The position numbers were made by a program, and so were the translations under genes. Positions 50,101 through 63,511 of a DNA stretch of 64,000 nucleotides are shown here, one piece after another. The stretch is from Portunus trituberculatus (taxonomy: Eukaryota > Arthropoda > Malacostraca > Decapoda > Portunidae), in assembly GCF_017591435.1 (NCBI RefSeq), contig NC_059256.1:291374-355373 (forward strand), in the 5' to 3' direction. The notes beneath the pieces are model-generated. The model made no database searches. It had not been told where the DNA came from and saw only the letters and a program-made list of their open reading frames with translations. Positions within the stretch are counted from its first letter, which is position 1, and each line of letters starts with the position of its first letter.

Positions 50101-52958
50101 GTGTAAATCCGGTAGGACTCGCCAATTAAAATCAAGGAAAGAATTAGATGTACAAAGAGAAGATCGATAGCTGTAAAAGTCCCAGTAGGACTGTGGAAAT
50201 GTGAAACATCCCCAGAATTTAAAATCTCCAATCCCTCATCCTCAATAAAAGAACCGATTAAAACCCCATGAGGATTACTAGCACCTTCATCCCACAATGG
50301 GGGACGACCGTTAAAATTTCCCAACGAAAGAAAAGGCGGAGTCAGCTGACGCACCAGGCCGTCAAGCTCACCCCTGGAGACAGGAAGCCGACGAGGGAGA
50401 TATAAACTGCAGATGGTGTACAGTCGTCCCTTAAAGACCTTAACAGCAACCACCTGAAGGGAGAGTTAAGTTGTACAGGTATATCCTGACGGACTAGAAT
50501 AGCTGTGCCAACGTGGTGGCCCTGGTCAGGGAAAGGAGTGTTAAAAAAGGCACGATAGCCAGGAGGCTATCACCTATCATAGTCTCTTCTAGAGCTACAC
50601 TGGCTGGAGAGAACTCCGACAGCAAAGTTCGGAGTTCCCCCCACGAGTCGCGAAGGCCTCTACAGTTCCACTGTAGAAGCTTGAAGACGACTATTTGGGT
50701 GCAGTGGACGAGCGAGCCTTTTGAGGTTGCCCGTGACTGACATGCCCAGAAATAATCAAACGACGAGAAGACACCGGGATTTGAGATGTGCCGGGTCGTT
50801 GGACCGCAGCCTTTCGGCTTATCGGCAGGTGATGCGAACTATCATCACTTTTACTGGTCCTCGGAGGACGAGGATCAGGCAGGACTGCACTTTCCGATAC
50901 AGTGGGTCCACGAGGGACGGCTGTGACAATATCATCAGACGTCTCCATGCTCAGACCGTCCTCATCTTAAGAAGCCCGATCTGAGACGGAGGGCGTCACA
51001 GAAGGCTGGACAGAAACTACTGGAGCTACCCTAGCAGAGCGGTCCCTGGAGGACTCACGATTATGTGCACCGGGAGAAAACTTAGACTGCTTATGCTGAG
51101 CTGAAAGGCTTAGGAGATACAGGTGACAAATGGACATCTACTACATGGGTGACTTTGGTCAAGTCCGTATTTTTCTCGTCACTTCTAAGAGATGACTCAA
51201 CCGAGTCATCAGACAAAATGGCAAACCTGTTAGCCAGATAAACAGGACCACCCGCCCCAACAGAGCGAGAGGTAACAGGAAGAGTTGTCTTCGGACCGGT
51301 AGACTCAGCCGAAGAGCGAGCGGCCAATGAAGCATAGGATGTCGCACCAGTACCGTCCTTCTGGCGGTACAGGAGGCTACCGAGGCTGATAAACTGACAA
51401 TTGGCAAGCTGTAGAATGTCCTGCTCCAGGCGATACCTGGGGCATTGCCTGGAACGTACCTGGTGGGCATCACGGGAATGAAAACAATAAGCTGCACCAT
51501 TGCAATGCTGCTCTGAATGCGAGTCGAGTGCAGAGCAATTACCACATCGGAAAGCTTCCTTACACGAGCTTTTGCCGTAACCGTACCCATAGCATAGAAG
51601 CACTGAAAAGGGCGAGAAACAAAGCGCCTCACCCTAAGGTTGATATCACCGATATTAACACGGTCAGGAAGGGTGGAACCAAAAAAGGTGAGAAGGACCA
51701 CGTTGGAGGAGTTCCTCATATTATTCACCCTTTGTACTGAGCTAGGGCACATTTCTAGTATTTCCTCTTCTGGGAATTCATAGAGATCTTGGCTACACAA
51801 CCTTTGCTATAGTTAAAGGTGGGATGAGCCTTAACGGTCTCAAACATGCTGTCAGAAGGGCATGGGAGATGTTGCAACATCCTCGCTTGCGTAAGATCTT
51901 TTGCTCGCACAAGCACCCCCTTCTCATACTTTTTCATATCGGGAATCGTGCCGATTTCTTTGGACAGGTACCGGGAGGCATGGATGAAATTTCCACGCCC
52001 ATTTCTATAGTACGCAACAAACCAACGTGGAGGCGGGATCTGGCGGATTGCTGGAACCGAATTCTCTAAATAGTTTTCAAAAACTTTTAAGATGTAATCC
52101 ATGTCACTGTCTGAAATATTACGTGACTGGAGAAATTCAGTTTTAAAGCCATGGCCGGCAAGGGGCAGAGATGCTACATTTTCATAAGCCAGACGGGCTT
52201 CATCACATGACAGAAAAGTTACATAGCAGCGGTTATATGGAAAGTCCTTTTCATAAACCAGTCGAATACGTAGAACCGTGCCATACACCTTGAGAAGTGA
52301 GTGCAAGGCGTGGTAGGAAAATGATGGATTAACATTTACCATCAAAAGAGAGTCACATGCAGCAGAACCCCCAGAAGAACTCCCAGAACATGAGACTGCT
52401 GCGGAAGGCCCTTGTGGAGGGGAATCCTCCTTCCCACTCAGACCTGAAGATGACGTCTCGTGGGCCAGGTCAGCCACCTCACGGGAACCTGAAGATTTTT
52501 TGTGTTCCCATATAAAAAAAAAAACAAAAAGATTAGCCCCAGGGGAAGGGAAACCACCTACTGGGACTAAAATGGGAGGGAGCGCTGGCTGCCGTGGACG
52601 TGCTACCTCGTCCCCATGCGGACCAGTCGTTTTAAAAAAAAGGTCCCACATGATACGAAAGTTTGTCCACGACAGAGCTGAGACCCCCCTCCCAAAGCAT
52701 CCCAGCCTGGACACCCAACCATCCAGCATAGGACAGCACCTATTGAGAGATCCCTCCAGCGGGTGGCTTCGCTGGTCCACTGGCAGCCTATGTAGGAACC
52801 ATTTAGTCTGGCCCCTCACTGGCGACCTTACTAGCATGGGTAGCTCTCTCCCCCTCGAAAGGGCAGAGCAGGGGCCTAAGCCCCCTCTAGCCTCGCTCGC
52901 CAGGTCACAGGGACACGCAAGCCCCCCCACCACGACAAGGCGGTTCCCATCTGGGGGG
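47158..52958 (-). mobile_element. LINE-A copy E: full-length ends, internal deletions
   Basis: 3' (ATGG)n end at 47158, 5' C-run at 52958-52953. Reading from the 5' end: UTR, ORF1 with RRM-like region (52360-52140) and PPRWFVAYYR (52030), zinc knuckles (51600-51450), ORF1 end (50691), endonuclease (50640-50073, with GNFNGRPPLWDE in place of GDFN), linker (49955-49437), RT (49298-48660; NYRPISLTSC, FDLEKAYD, YVDDLCIFF), thumb, then a deletion at about 48097 that removes the RNase H start (no TDGS), RNase H remainder and C-terminus. Frameshifted; inactive. Lies in the second duplication copy. Confidence 0.88.
51755..52958 (-). pseudogene. LINE-A copy E ORF1 N-terminal part, longest open frame of the family
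   Basis: A 404-codon open frame from 52969 reads through the 5' UTR into ADLAHETSSSGLSGKEDS, the RRM-like segment (MVNVNPSFSYHALHSLLKV ... YVTFLSCDEARLAYE), the PPRWFVAYYRNGRGNFIHASRYL block and HPTFNYSKG. It shows that the region before the RRM is open in this copy but does not fix the start codon. A frameshift at 51760 separates it from the zinc knuckles. Confidence 0.75.
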
Positions 52959-52960
52959 TC

Positions 52961-55900
52961 GGTCCGCATGGGGACGAGGTTCCCCGTCCATGGCAGCCAG
53001 CGCTCGCTCCCATTGTCATCCCAGTAGGTGGTTTCTCTTGTCCCTGGAGCTAATCTTTTGTGTTATTGTTTGTTTATGGAAAAACACACAAAAAATTTTT
53101 TTGTGGCTGACCTGGCCCACGAGACGTCATCTTCAGGTCTGAGTAGGAAGGAGGATTCCCCTCTACAAAGGCCTCCCATAGCAGTCTCCTGTTCTTGGAG
53201 TTCTTCTGAGGAAAGCATTTTTGCTGCATATGACTCCCTTGTGATGGTAAATGTTAATCCATCATTTTCCTATCATGCCTTGCACTCACTTCTCAAGGCG
53301 TATTGTACGGTTGTTCGCATTCGACTGGTTTATGAAAATGACTTTCCTTCTAACCGCTGCTATGTGACGTTTATGTCATGTGATTAAGCCTGTTTAGCTT
53401 ATGAACATGTAGCATCTCTGCCCCTTTCCGGCTGTGGCTTTACAACTGAATTTCTCCAGTCACTTAATATTTCAGTGACATGGATTATATTCCAAATGTT
53501 TTTGAAAACTATTTAGAGAATTCAAATCCAGAAGTCCGCCTGATCCCGCCTCCACGTTGGTTTGTGGCGTACTACAGAAATGGGCGCGGGAATTTCATCC
53601 ATGCCTCTCGGTACCTGGCCAAAGAGATCGACACAATTCCTGAGGGAAACCTCAAGAAGTATGGTATGGGGTTGCTAGTGCGAGCTAAAGATATCACGCA
53701 GGCAAGGATGTTGTAACATTTCCCATGCCCTTCTGACAACATGTTTCAGACCGTGAGGGACAACATGTTTCAGACCGTGAGGGCTCATCCCACCTTTAAT
53801 TATAGCAAAGGTAGTTTTTATAATCAAGATCTTTATGAACCCGAAAAGGAAATACTAGCAATGTGTCCTAGCTCAGTCCAAAAAGTGACTAAGATGAGGA
53901 ACTCCTCCAACATAGTCCTTTTCACCTTTTTTGGTTCCACCCTTCCTGACCGTGTTCATATCGATCCCATCAATCTTAGGGTGAGGTGTTTTGTTTCTCG
54001 CCCCCTTCAGTGTTTCTCGTGCTCTTGGTACGATCACGGTAAAAGCTCCTGTAAGGAAGCTTTTCGATGTGGTAATTGCTGTGCACTAGACTCACATTAT
54101 GAGGAGCATTGCAATGCTGCTGCTGCTTATTGTTTCCATTGCCGTGATGCTCACCAGGTACGTTTCAGGCAATACCTAAGGTATCGCCTGGAGCAGGATA
54201 TTTTACAGCTCTCTAATAGTCAGTCCGTCAGGCTTGGTAGCCCCCGCCGTGAGCTCCTTTACCGCCAGAAGGACGGTACTGGTGCGACATCTTATGCTTC
54301 ACTGGTCGCTCGCTTTTCAGCTGAGTCTGCCGGTCCGAAGGCAACTCCTTCTCCTACATCTCGCCTTGTTGGGGCGGGTGGTCCTTTTTATCTGGCTAAT
54401 AGGTTTGCCTTTTTGTCCGACGACTCAGTAGATTCATCAGTAAGAAGTGACGGGAATAATTCGGACTTGACCAAAGTAACCCATGTAGTAGATGTCTATT
54501 TGTTCTCTGCATCGCCTAAGCCTTTGAAGGGCCTGACCAAACGGCACCGCGGCTCTGCGGAGTCGTTAGATTTAGCTCTGCCTAAGCAGTCTAAGGTTTC
54601 TACTGGTGAACATGATCGTGAGTCCTCCAGCTTCTTTCAAGCTTCTACAGTGCCACTGTAGAGGCCTTCGCGCCTCGTGGGGGGAAACTCCGAGCTTTAT
54701 TGTCGGAGTTCTCTCCAACCTGTGCAGCTCTACAAGAGACTATGCTAGGTGATATTACTTATTGTAGTCCTCCTGGCTATCGTGCCTTTTTTAGCACTCC
54801 TTTCACCGAACAGGGCCACCACGGTGGCACAGTCCGTCAGGATATACCTGTTGTCCCCTTGCAACTTAACTCTCCCCTTCAGGTGGTTGTTGTTAAAGTC
54901 TTTATGGGACGATCCTACTTTATTTGCAATATATATCTCTCTTCGGGTTCCTGTCTCCTGGGGTGAGCTTGACGGCCTGGTGCGTCAGCTGACTCCGCCT
55001 TTCCTCTTGTTTGTAGATGTTAACGGCCGTCACCTATTGTGGAATGAAGGTTCTAGTAATCCTCGTGGGGTTTTAATCGGTTCTTTTATTGAGGATGAGG
55101 GATTGGAGATTTTAAATTCTGGGGATGTTACACATTTCCACTGTCCTACTGGGACTTTTAAAGCTATCGATCTTTCTCTGTGTACATCTAATTCTTTCCT
55201 TGATATTAATTGGCGGATACAACCGGATTGACACGAAAGTGACCTTTTTTCCGATTTTTATTACAATCTGTGAACTCTGAGCAACAGTCCCGGCCCCCAC
55301 ACTGGGTTTTAAACAAGGCAGATTGGCCTCGATTCACAGAACTTAGCTCTTTTATCCGTCCTTTGGCTGACTTTTCTACTTGTGCTGTGGCTATTGATTA
55401 TTTTACAGATTTTTTACATTCAGCAGCGCTTCAGACAATCCCTAGAATGTCAGGTCGCATTACTAAGCGTCCCGTTCCTTTGTGGAACGCAGCATGCACT
55501 AACGCTGTGAGAGAGAAACGGGCAGCTATCTCTCGTCTCCGGCGACATCGTGGGGACCCGCAGTGTCTGGAAGTTTTTCGATGCTGGCGAGCTCGGGCCC
55601 GCCGCGTTTTGAAAGAGGCACAAAGAGCCTCTTGGAAAGCCTATGTCTCTTCCATTAACGCCCGCACTCCTCTTACGGATGTCTTCAACAAAGTCCGCCG
55701 AATGGCTAGGAAGTATTCTGTTCCTTCCCCACCAGTTTTGTTGTCTGCTGGAGAAACGGTGGCAGATCCTAAGAGTGACGCCGATCTGTTTGCCGAACAC
55801 TTTGCCAGCGTTTCCTGGAAGAATCCTGCAGCCCCAGGCGCACGTTACCACCAGAGAATGGAATCTCTTGGCATAATTTTTTCTTACACTGGAGGGGAAT

Positions 55901-56705
55901 CTTATAATTTCCCCTAATCTGCCTTCGAGTTGCGGACTGCTTTATCCCAGTGTCATGACTCTTTTGGTCCAGACGACATTCCTATGCCTTTTTGCGTCAC
56001 ATGTCTGATCGTGCTTTTATCTTTTTATTAAATCTTTATAATATGATTTGGCATGCCGGTGATTTTCCATCCTCTTGGGCTGTCGCAGTGGTTGTCCTAT
56101 TTCCGGAGCCTGGGAAAGATAATCTTCAGGCTACGAACTACCGGCCTATATCTTTGACATCCTGCATTTGTAAAGTGTTAGAAAAGATGGCTAATGTAAG
56201 TAAGACTCATGTGGTATTTGGAAACAACTCGGTACAGTATGGTTTCCGAAAGATGAGGTCTACTACTGATGCTCTTCTATCCCTGGAGTCTTCTATTTGT
56301 GAGGATTTTTGTAATCACCACCACCAGGTAACCGTTTTTCTTATCTGGAGAAGGCATATAACACAGCTTGCTGTCTTGGCATTTATGTTCCTTGTATAAT
56401 TTTGGCCTTCGTGGCCACCTTCCTATTTTTATCCAGACATCTTATACGGGTTTGAATGGGAAGTGTTCTTACAAAGGCTAGTGCTCTAAATGATGGTGTC
56501 CCATCTTAGTGTTAATGATTCGCAGTCGCCATTAAAGGTGTGAGAGATACTCTACCGGATGACATTCACAACTCCTCATATGTGATGATTTACACTATGT
56601 CACTGTTGAGCGCCTCCAACTGGCAATAATAGGTGTCCAGTTGAGATGACTTTTCGATTCTCCACCTCAAAGACCGTAGTCGTGCATTCGCAACTCCTGA
56701 CCCTG
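52961..56705 (+). mobile_element. LINE-A copy F, head-to-head with copy E
   Basis: It begins at a point equivalent to base about 376 of copy A, inside the 5' UTR. ORF1: RRM-like (53240-53385), PPRWFVAYYRNGRGNFIHASRYL (53545), zinc knuckles in the frame 53741-54661 with one knuckle altered. A deletion at about 54633 removes the ORF1 C-terminal end. Endonuclease 54660-55270, linker 55270-55917, RT 55990-56640 very decayed toward its end. It stops at 56705 where copy G begins in the opposite orientation. Confidence 0.85.
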
Positions 56706-59293
56706 AAAGTTTATGCTGAGAGATTCCATTCTCTGGCGGTGACGTGCGCCCGGAGCTGCAGGATGGCTCTGGGAAACACTGGCAAAGTGCTCCGCGAAGA
56801 GGTCTGCCACCGTTCGCCCAGCAGACAACAAAATTGGTGGGGAAGGAGCAGAATACTTCCCAGCAATTCGCCGAACTTTGTTGAAGACATCCGTAAGAGG
56901 GGTGCGGACATTTATGGAAGAGACATTGGCTTTCCATGAGGCTCTTTGTGCCTCTTTCAAAACGCGGCGGGCCCGAGCTCGGCAGCGCCGAAAAGCTTCC
57001 AGGCACTGCGGGTCCCCACGATGTCGCCGGAGACGAGAGAAAGCTGCCCGTTTCTCTTTCACCGCTGCAGTGCATGCTGCGTTCCACCAAGGAACGGGAC
57101 GCTAAGTAAAGCGACCTGACGTCCTAGGGATTGTCTGAAGCGCTACTGAAAGTAAAAAATCGGAAAAATAATCAACAGCCTCAGCACAAGAAGAAAAGTC
57201 AGCCAGCGGACGGATAAAAGAGCTAAGGTCTGTGAATTGACGCCAATCTGCCTTCTCTAAAACCCAACGTGGTGGACGGGACTGTGGCTCAGACTTCACA
57301 GATTCAAATAAAATCGGAAAGTGGTCACTACCGTGTAAATCCGGTAGGACTCGCCAATTAAAATTGAGGAATTAGATGTACACAGAGAAAGATCGATAGC
57401 TGTGAAAGTCCCAGTAGGACTGTGGAAATGAGTAACATCCCCAGAATTTAAAACCTCTAATCCCTCATCCTCAATAAAAGAACCGATAAAAACCCCGCGG
57501 AGATTACTAGCACCTTCATCCCATAGTAGGTGACGGCCGTTAAAATCTCCCAACAAAAGAAAAGGCGGAGTCAGCTGACCCATCAAGCCGTCAAGGTCAC
57601 CCCTGGAGACAGGAAGCCGACGAGGGAAATATAAACTCCAAATGGTGTACAGTCGTTCCATAAAGACCTTAACAGCAACCACCTGAAGGGGAGAGTTAAG
57701 TTGTAACGGGATAACAGGTATATCCTGACGGACTAGAATAGCTGTGCCACAGTGGTGGTCCTGGTCAAGGAAAGGAGTACTAAAAAAGGCACGATAGCCA
57801 GGAGGAATAGAATAAGTACTATCACCTAGCATAGTCTTTTGTAGAGCTACACAGGCTTGAGAGAACTCCGACAGCAAAGCTCGGAATTCCCCCCACGAGG
57901 CGCGAAGGCCTCTACAGTTCCACTGTAGAAGCTTGAAGATGACCATTCAGGTGCAGTGGACGGGCGAGCCTTTTGAAGGGGCTGCCCGTGACTCACCTGA
58001 CTAGAAATAATTAACCGACGAGAAGACACCGGCAGATGTGATGTGCTGGGTCGTTGGATCGCAGCCTTTCGGCGTGCCGGTGAGTGATGCGAACCATCAT
58101 CACTCCTACCGGTCCTCGGAGGACGAGGGTCAGGCTGGACTCCACTTTTTGACACAGCGGGTCCGCAAGGGATGGCGGTGAGAATATCATCGGACGTCTC
58201 CATGCTAAGACCGTCCTCATCACAAGAAGCCCGATCTGAGACGGAGGGCGTCACAGAAGGCTGGACAGAAGCGGTCCCTGGAGCACTCACGGTCACGTAC
58301 ACGGGGAGAAACCTTAGATTGTTTAGGCTGAGCTAAATCGATCGACTCCGCAGAGCCACAGTGCCGTTTGGTCAGGCCCTTCAAAGGCTTAGGAGATACA
58401 GGTGGCAAATGGACATCTACTATATGGGTGACTTTGGTCAAGTCTGTACTATTCTCGTCACTTCTTATAGATGACTCAACCGAGTCATCGGACAAAAAGA
58501 AAACCTATTGGCCAAATGAACAGGACCACTCGCCCCAACAGAGCGAGAGGTAGCAGAAAGAGTTGTCTTCTGACCGGCAGACCCACCTGAAGAGCGTGCG
58601 GCCAATGAAGCATAGGATGTTGCACCAGTACCATTCTTCTGGCGGTAAAGGAGTTCGCGTCGGGCACTACCAAGGCTAATAAACTGACTGTTAGCGAGAT
58701 GTAAAATATCCTGATCCAGGCGATACCTAGGGCATTGCCTGGAACGTACTTGGTGAGCATCACGGCAATGAAAACAATAAGTAGTACCATTGTAAGGCTC
58801 CTCAGAGTGTGAATCTAGTGCCGAGCAATTACCACATCTAGAAGCTTCTTTACAGGAGCCCTTACCGTGACCGTACGAATAACATGAGAAACACTGAAGA
58901 GGGCGAGAAACAAAACGCCTCACCCTAAGATTAATAGGTCCGATATTAACACAGTCAGGAAGGGTGGAACCAAAAAAGGTTAGGAAGACCATGTTGGAGG
59001 AGATCCTCATCTTTGTCACCTTTTGGACTGAGCTAGGACACATTGCTAGTATTTCCTCATCAGGGAATTCATAAAGATCCTGACTGTAGTACAGTGTACA
59101 CACAACCTTTACTGTAATTAAAGGTGGGATGTGCCTTTATAGTCTCAAACATGCTGTCAGAAGGACATGGTAGATGTTGCAACATCCTTGCCTGCGTGAT
59201 ATGTTTCGCTCGCACTAGCACCCCCTTACCGTATTACTTGAGGTTTCGCTCTGGAATCGTGCCGATCTCTTTTGACAGGTACCGGGAGGCATG
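56706..59293 (-). mobile_element. LINE-A copy G, tail-to-tail with copy F, interrupted by copy H
   Basis: Contains linker (56706-57295), an open endonuclease frame 57296-57946 and ORF1 (57950-59293). RT, RNase H and 3' end are absent. The right end stops in ORF1 at ...GGGAGGCATG, where copy H starts with its C-run, so copy H is inserted here; the rest of copy G would lie beyond copy H. Confidence 0.85.
57296..57946 (-). pseudogene. APE endonuclease frame of LINE-A copy G, retaining the ORF2 ATG
   Basis: Begins ATGGTCATCTTCAAGCTT (57946), giving MVIFKLLQWNCRGLRASWG, then CVALQKTM (K in place of the usual catalytic E of QET), GDFNGRHLLWDE, DLSLCTS. The final SDHFP block is shifted out of frame near 57370. 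The E-to-K change alone would disable the nuclease. It is the only copy here keeping a start codon at this position. Confidence 0.75.
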
Positions 59294-59331
59294 CCCCCCC
59301 AGATGGGAACCGCCTTGTCGTGGTGGGGGGG
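59294..59331 (+). ncRNA. Candidate HDV-like ribozyme core at the 5' end of copy H
   Basis: C7 (59294-59300) pairs perfectly with G7 (59325-59331), a 7-bp P1. Nested inside, 59310-59313 (CCGC) pairs with 59320-59323 (GTGG) around a 6-nt loop, like P3/L3. GGGAA (59305-59309) could form P2 with a downstream TTCCC near 59388, and GGGGC/GCCCC at about 59365-59382 a P4-like hairpin; both are tentative. Position at the exact element start fits a self-cleaving 5' end. Confidence 0.45.
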
Positions 59332-62300
59332 CTTGCGTGCCCCTGTGACCTGGCGAGTTAGGCTAGAGGGGGCTTAGGCCCCTGCTCTTCCCTTTCGAGG
59401 GGGAGAGGGCTACCCATGCTAATAAGGTCGCCAGTGAGGGGCCAGACTAAATGGTTCGTACATAGGCTGCCAGTGGACCAGCGGAGCCACCATCTGGAGG
59501 GATCGCCCAATAGGGGCCGTCCTGTGCTGGATGGTTGGCTGTCCAGGCTGGGATACTTTAGGAGGAAGGTCTCAGCTCTGCTGTGGACAAACTTTCGTAT
59601 CATGTGGGACCTTTTTTTTTAAAACGACTGGTCCGCATGGGAACGAGGTACCCCGTCCACGGCAGTCATCGTTCCCTCCCATTGTAGTCCCAGTAGGTGG
59701 TTTCCTTGCCCCTGGAGCCAATTTTTTGTGTTCCTGTTTTTTTTTATTGGCAAACAAAAAATCTTCAGGTTTTCGTGAGGTGGCTGACCTGGCCCACGAG
59801 ACGTCATCTTCAGGTCTGACTGGGAAGGAGGATTCCCCTCCACAAGGACCTCCCACAGCAGTCCCCTGTTCTGGGAGTTCTTCTGAGGGTTGCGTTTCTG
59901 CTGCATATGACTCCCTCTTGATGGTAAATGTTAACCCATCATTTTCCTATCACGCCTTCCACTCACATCTCAAGGCGTATGGTACGGTTGTTCGCATTCG
60001 ACTGGTTTATGATAAGGACTTTCCTTCTAACCGCTACTATGTGACGTTTATGTCATGTGATGAAGCCCGTTTAGATTATGAACATGTAGCATCCCTGCCC
60101 CTCGCCGGCCATGGCTTTAAAACTGAATTTCTCCAGTCACGTAATATTTCAGACAGTGACATGGATTACATCCCAAATGTTTTTGAAAACTACTTAGAGA
60201 ATTCAGTCCCAGCAGTCCGCCACTCCCACCTCCACGTTGGTTTGTGGCGTACTATAGAAATGGACGTGGGAATTTCATCCATGCCTCCCGGTACGTGTCC
60301 AAAGAAATCGGCATGATTCCTGAGGGGAATCTGAAAAAGTATGGGAAGGGGGTGCTTGTGCGAGCAAAAGATCTTACGCAAGCTAGTATGTTGCAACATC
60401 TCCTTCTGACAGCATGTTTGAGACTGTTAAGGCTCATCCCACTTTTAACTATAGCAAAGGTTGTGTTTATAGCCAAGACCTCAATGAATTCCCAAAAGAG
60501 GAAATACTAGCAATGTGCCCTAGCTCAGTACAAAAGGTGACTAAGATGAGGAACTCCTCCAACATGGTCCTTCTCACCTTTTTTGGGTCCACCCTTCCTG
60601 ACCGTGTTAATATCGGTCATTTCAACCTTAGGGTGACGTGCTTTGTTTCTCGTCTTCTTCAGTGCTTCTCATGCTATGGGTACTGTCACGGGAAAAGCTC
60701 GTGTAAGGAAGCTTCCCGATGTGGTAATTGCTCTGCACTCGACTCGCATCCAGAGGACCATTGCAATGGTGCAGCTTATTGTTTCATTGTCGTGATGCTC
60801 ACCAGGTACGTTCCAGGCAATGCCCCAGGTATCGCCTGGAGCAGGACATTCTACAGCTTGCCAATAGTCAGTTTATCAGCCTCGGTAGCGGCCGCCAGAA
60901 GGACGGTACTGGTGCGACATCCTATGCTTCATTGGCCGCTCGCTCTTCGGCTGAGTCTGCCGGTCCGAAGACAACTCCTGCTACCTCTCGCTCTGTTGGG
61001 GCGGGTGGTCCTGTTTATCTGGCTAACAGGTTTGCCATTTTGGCTGATGACTCGGTTGAGTCATCTCTTAGAAGTGACGAGAAAAATACGGACTTGACCA
61101 AAGTCACCCATGTAGTAGATTTCCATTTGCTACCTGTATCTCCTAAGCCTTTCAAGGGTCTAACTAAGCGGCACCGTGGCTCTGCGGAGTCGTTAGATTG
61201 AGCTCAGCATAAGCAGTCTAAGTTTTCTCCCGGTGCACATAATCGTGAGTCCTCCAGGGACCGCTCTGCTAGGGTAGCTCCAGTAGTTTCTGTCCAGCCT
61301 TCTGTGACGCCCTCCGTCTCAGATCGGGCTTCTTATGATAAGAACGGTCTGAGCATGGAGACGTCCGATGATATTATCACAGCCGTCCCTCGTGGACCAA
61401 CTGTATCGAAAAGTGCAGTCCTGCCTGATCCTCGTCCTCCGAGGACCAGTAAAAGTGATGATAGTTCGCATCACCCACCGATAAGCCGAAAGGCTGAGGT
61501 CCAACGACCTGGCACATCTCAACTCCCGGTGTCTTCTCGTCGTTTGATTATTTCTAGTCAGGTCAGTCACGGGCAGCCTCAAAGGGCTCGCTCGTCCACT
61601 GCACCCAAATAGTCGTCTTCAAGCTTCTACAATGGAACTGTAGAGGCCTTCGCGCCTCGTGGGGGGAACTCCGAGCTTAGCTGTCGGAGTTCTCTCCAGC
61701 CTGTGTAGCTCTACAAGAGACTATGATAGGTGATAGTACTTATTCTAGTCCTCCTGGCTATCGTGCCTTTTTTAAACACTCCTTTCCCTGACCAGGGCCA
61801 CCACGGTGGCACAGCTATTCTAGTCCGTCAGGATATACCTGTTATCCCGGTACAACTTAACTCTCCCCTTTAGGTGGTTCCTGTTAAGGTCTTTATGGGA
61901 CGACTGTACACCTTCTGCAGTTTATATCTCCCTCCTCGGCTTCCTGTCTCTAGGGGTGAGCTTGACGGCCTGGTGCGTCAGCTGACTCCGCCTTTTTCTT
62001 TTGTTGGATGATTTTAACGGCCGTCACCCATTGTGGGATGAAGGTGCTAGTAATCCTCGTGGGGTTTTAATCGGTTCTTTTATTGAGGATGAGAGATTGG
62101 AGATTTTGAATTCTGGGGATGTTACACATTTCCACAGTCCTACTGGGACCTCTTCGCGGAGCACTTTGCCAGTGTTTCCCAGAGGCATCCTGCAGCTCCG
62201 GGCGCACGTCACCGTCAGAGAATGGAATCTCTCGCCATAAACTTTTCTTCGGCTGGAGGGGAGTCTTATAATGTCCCTTTCTCTGCTTCCGAGTTGCGGA

Positions 62301-63511
62301 CTGCTTTGTCCCAGTGTCACGACTCTTCTCCTGGGCCAGATGATATACCTTATGCCTTCTTGCGCCACATGTCTGACACTGCTTTTAACTTTCTTTTAAA
62401 TCTTTATAATATGATTTGACGTACCGGTGACTTTCCATCTTCTTGGGCTGTGGCAGTGGTTTTTCCATTTCCGAAGCCTGGGAAAGATAATCTCCAGGCT
62501 ACGAACTACCGTCCTATATCTTTGACATCCTGCATTTGTAAAGTTTTAGAAAAGATGGTAAATGTAACACTCATATGGTACTTGGAGAGGGGGAAGTACT
62601 TGTCATCGGTACAGTACGGCTTCCGAAAGATGAGGTCTACTACTGATGCCCTTTTATCCCTAGAGTCTTCCATTTGTGAGGCCTTCGCTAATCACCACCA
62701 TCAAGTAACAGTCTTTTTTGACCTGGAGAAGGCCTACGACACGACACGGCTTGGTGTCATGGCATTTTACAGTCTTTGTTTAATTTTGGCCTTCGTGGCC
62801 ATCTTTATCTTTTTATCCAACAGTTTTTATCCAGACGTTTTTTACGGGTTCGAGTGGGGAGTGTTCTCTCTGAAGCTACTGCTCTAAATGACGGCATTCC
62901 ACAGTGAAGTATTCTTAGTGTTACATTATTTGCAGTCGCCATAAATGGTGTGATTGATACTCTCCCAGATGGCATTCACAGCTCCTTATATGTTGATGAT
63001 TTATGTATTTCTTTTGCGTCTGCTAGAATGTCACTGATTGAGCGCAAGCTCCAACTGGCGCTCAATAGGGTGTCCAGTTGGGCCAACATGAACGGTTTTC
63101 GATTCTGTACCTCGAAAACCGTAGGTATGCATTTCTGTCGCAATCGTGGTGTCCATCCAGACCCTGATTTATACCTCGCCAATAGACGCCTCTCATGCGT
63201 GGAGGCGTCTCGATATCTTGGCCTTTTATTTGACAACCGTCTCACCTGGGTTCCCCATTTCCGTTCTCTTAAGGCGTCTTGTCGGCAGGCATTATCCCTT
63301 CTTTGGGTTTCAAGTCACACCTCTTGGGGTGCGGACAGGGACACGTTGCTGCTGCTTCACCGTACACTCATACTTCCGAAGGTGGAATACAGCTGTGAGA
63401 TCTACTCATCCGCAACGGATGCACGACTACGCACGCTTGACTCCGTGCATCATGCTGGGGTCCGCTTGGCTACGGGTGCATTTCGGACATCTCCAATACC
63501 TAGCCTTCTAG
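59294..63511 (+). mobile_element. LINE-A copy H, complete 5' end, inserted into copy G
   Basis: It starts at the C7 run. ORF1 59780-61612 in several frames: RRM-like (59920-60110), FVAYYRN-type block (60240), knuckles (60650-60830), ending ...STAPK with TAG at 61610-61612. Endonuclease start 61620-62145; then a deletion fuses the TGT of the endonuclease DLS region to the pre-RT linker (62147), removing about 600 bp. RT 62220-63010: NYRPISLTSC, FDLEKAYD, YVDDLCISF. The thumb region runs to 63511, where the TGTTACG element interrupts it. RNase H and the 3' end are outside or lost. Confidence 0.87.
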
